Below, one piece after another: positions 63,376-64,000 of a DNA stretch of 64,000 nucleotides (position 1 is its first letter; each line of letters opens with the position of its first letter). A program made the translations under genes and the position numbers. This DNA comes from Shewanella metallivivens (lineage in GTDB: Bacteria > Pseudomonadota > Gammaproteobacteria > Enterobacterales > Shewanellaceae). Location of the stretch: contig NZ_JAQQPZ010000013.1 of the NCBI RefSeq assembly GCF_028750675.1, forward strand, positions 959,753-1,023,752, given 5' to 3'. The notes beneath the pieces were generated by a model, which saw nothing but the letters and a program-made list of their open reading frames with translations, made no database searches and was not told the DNA's origin.

Positions 63376-64000
63376 TTACTTACGTGTGGTGCCGTCGGGT
63401 ACAAACACATAGCCTAAGCCCCAAACCGTTTGAATATAACGTGGGTTAGCGGCATCTTTTTCAATTAAACGGCGTAGGCGAGACACTTGTACATCGATAG
63501 AGCGCTCAAGGGCAGAGTAGTCGCGGCCGCGAGCAAGATTCATTAACTTGTCGCGCGATAATGGCTCGCGAGGGTGGTTAACCAGCACTTTTAGTACGGC
63601 AAATTCGCCGCTAGTGAGGGCAATACTTTCGTCACCATGAAACATCTCTCGCGTGGCTAAATTCAGTGAAAACTCACCAAACTCAATCATTTCTTCTTGC
63701 TGCGCAGGGGCGCCTGGTACTTCAGCTGTTTGACGACGCATTACCGCTTTAATGCGCGCTAATAATTCACGCGGATTAAACGGTTTAGGCAGGTAGTCAT
63801 CTGCACCAAGTTCAAGGCCAATAATACGGTCTACTTCGTCGCCTTTGGCGGTGAGCATCACAATAGGAATTGGGTTTTCTTGCTGGCGTAAACGGCGACA
63901 TATCGATAGGCCATCTTCACCGGGTAGCATTAAGTCGAGTACTAACAGGTGAAAATTTTCACGCTCAAGTAATCGGTCCATTTGCTCTGCATTGGCTGCA
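63376..64000 (-). CDS. ompR: Response regulator OmpR, N-terminus beyond the window
   Basis: The frame stays open to the window edge (AANAEQMDRLLERENFHLLVLDLMLPGEDGLSICRRLRQ), so roughly the first 30 residues are missing. The phospho-acceptor Asp in LVLDLMLPGEDG, TAKGDEVDRIIGLELGADDYLPKPFNPRELLARI, and the winged helix (LTSGEFAVLKVLVNHPREPLSRDKL, VQTVWGLGYVF-like end) are intact. It activates porin genes on phosphorylation by EnvZ. Confidence 0.96.
   Translation of the reverse strand, partial: AANAEQMDRLLERENFHLLVLDLMLPGEDGLSICRRLRQQENPIPIVMLTAKGDEVDRIIGLELGADDYLPKPFNPRELLARIKAVMRRQTAEVPGAPAQQEEMIEFGEFSLNLATREMFHGDESIALTSGEFAVLKVLVNHPREPLSRDKLMNLARGRDYSALERSIDVQVSRLRRLIEKDAANPRYIQTVWGLGYVFVPDGTTRK

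Noticed and set aside
1..64000. CRISPR arrays, tRNA or rRNA genes
   Set aside because: No regularly spaced short repeats, cloverleaf-like genes or rRNA segments were seen on reading.

Overview
The window looks like a chromosomal segment of a marine gammaproteobacterium, most likely Shewanella or a close Alteromonadales relative. This rests on moderate-to-low GC, a housekeeping set typical of that group (prlC 3' end, ribB behind an FMN riboswitch, rlmJ, rsmJ, zur, envZ-ompR), a yibI-yibH pair, Fur-box-driven iron genes and many small accessory genes. The genus is inferred from gene content and protein flavour, not from an alignment.

Layout. 1-12.2 kb: end of prlC, a DUF2975/XRE pair, a lipoprotein hydrolase, an AT-rich HEPN-like gene, ribB with its riboswitch, a hotdog thioesterase, a Tag-like glycosylase, a divergent TetR / metallo-beta-lactamase-fold pair sharing a 21-bp perfect palindrome, and an RND efflux operon. 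12.6-17.4 kb: LemA-like protein, lytic transglycosylase, M28 peptidase, then the rRNA methyltransferases rlmJ and rsmJ. 17.4-26.3 kb: an accessory island of promoter-poor small genes with gene-cassette features. It has one well-formed attC site, one VCR-like attC, a 120-bp repeat in front of two genes, and two near-identical NERD-nuclease genes 6.6 kb apart. They enclose a membrane protein with a possible PD-(D/E)XK domain, a KAP P-loop NTPase and several small membrane proteins. An AbiU2-like gene with an in-frame stop lies near the right edge. No integron integrase is in the window. The island abuts a decapitated zrgA/DUF2796 remnant, then zur.

27-44.6 kb: a truncated eukaryotic-type glutathione synthetase, a formate/nitrite-transporter-CBS fusion with a 22-codon upstream ORF overlapping its start, a Fur-box TonB receptor with a CPWC thioredoxin-like partner, a DMT exporter with an AraC regulator, a 680-residue SEL1 lipoprotein, a periplasmic solute-binding protein, a secreted lipase and partner, yibI-yibH and a PAS-GGDEF diguanylate cyclase. 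44.8-53.2 kb: a TAT-exported isoquinoline-oxidoreductase-type molybdoenzyme (iorAB), a Fur-box operon ending in a PepSY-TM protein, and a pirin/DoxX pair divergent from a LysR regulator.

53.4-56.1 kb holds the most attractive candidate for an undescribed system: two adjacent paralogues, each an N-terminal membrane anchor, coiled coil, DUF4041-like region and C-terminal GIY-YIG (T5orf172-type) nuclease domain. 56.2-64 kb: MFS exporter and divergent LysR, DUF2937 protein, a peroxiredoxin whose 3' end reads into the antisense of a chemoreceptor gene, that chemoreceptor broken by a deletion at its signalling tip, and envZ-ompR running off the window. Two MITE-like elements (51.6 and 58.5 kb) share an internal motif pair and each abuts the stop codon of a gene. 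I found no rRNA, tRNA or CRISPR array.
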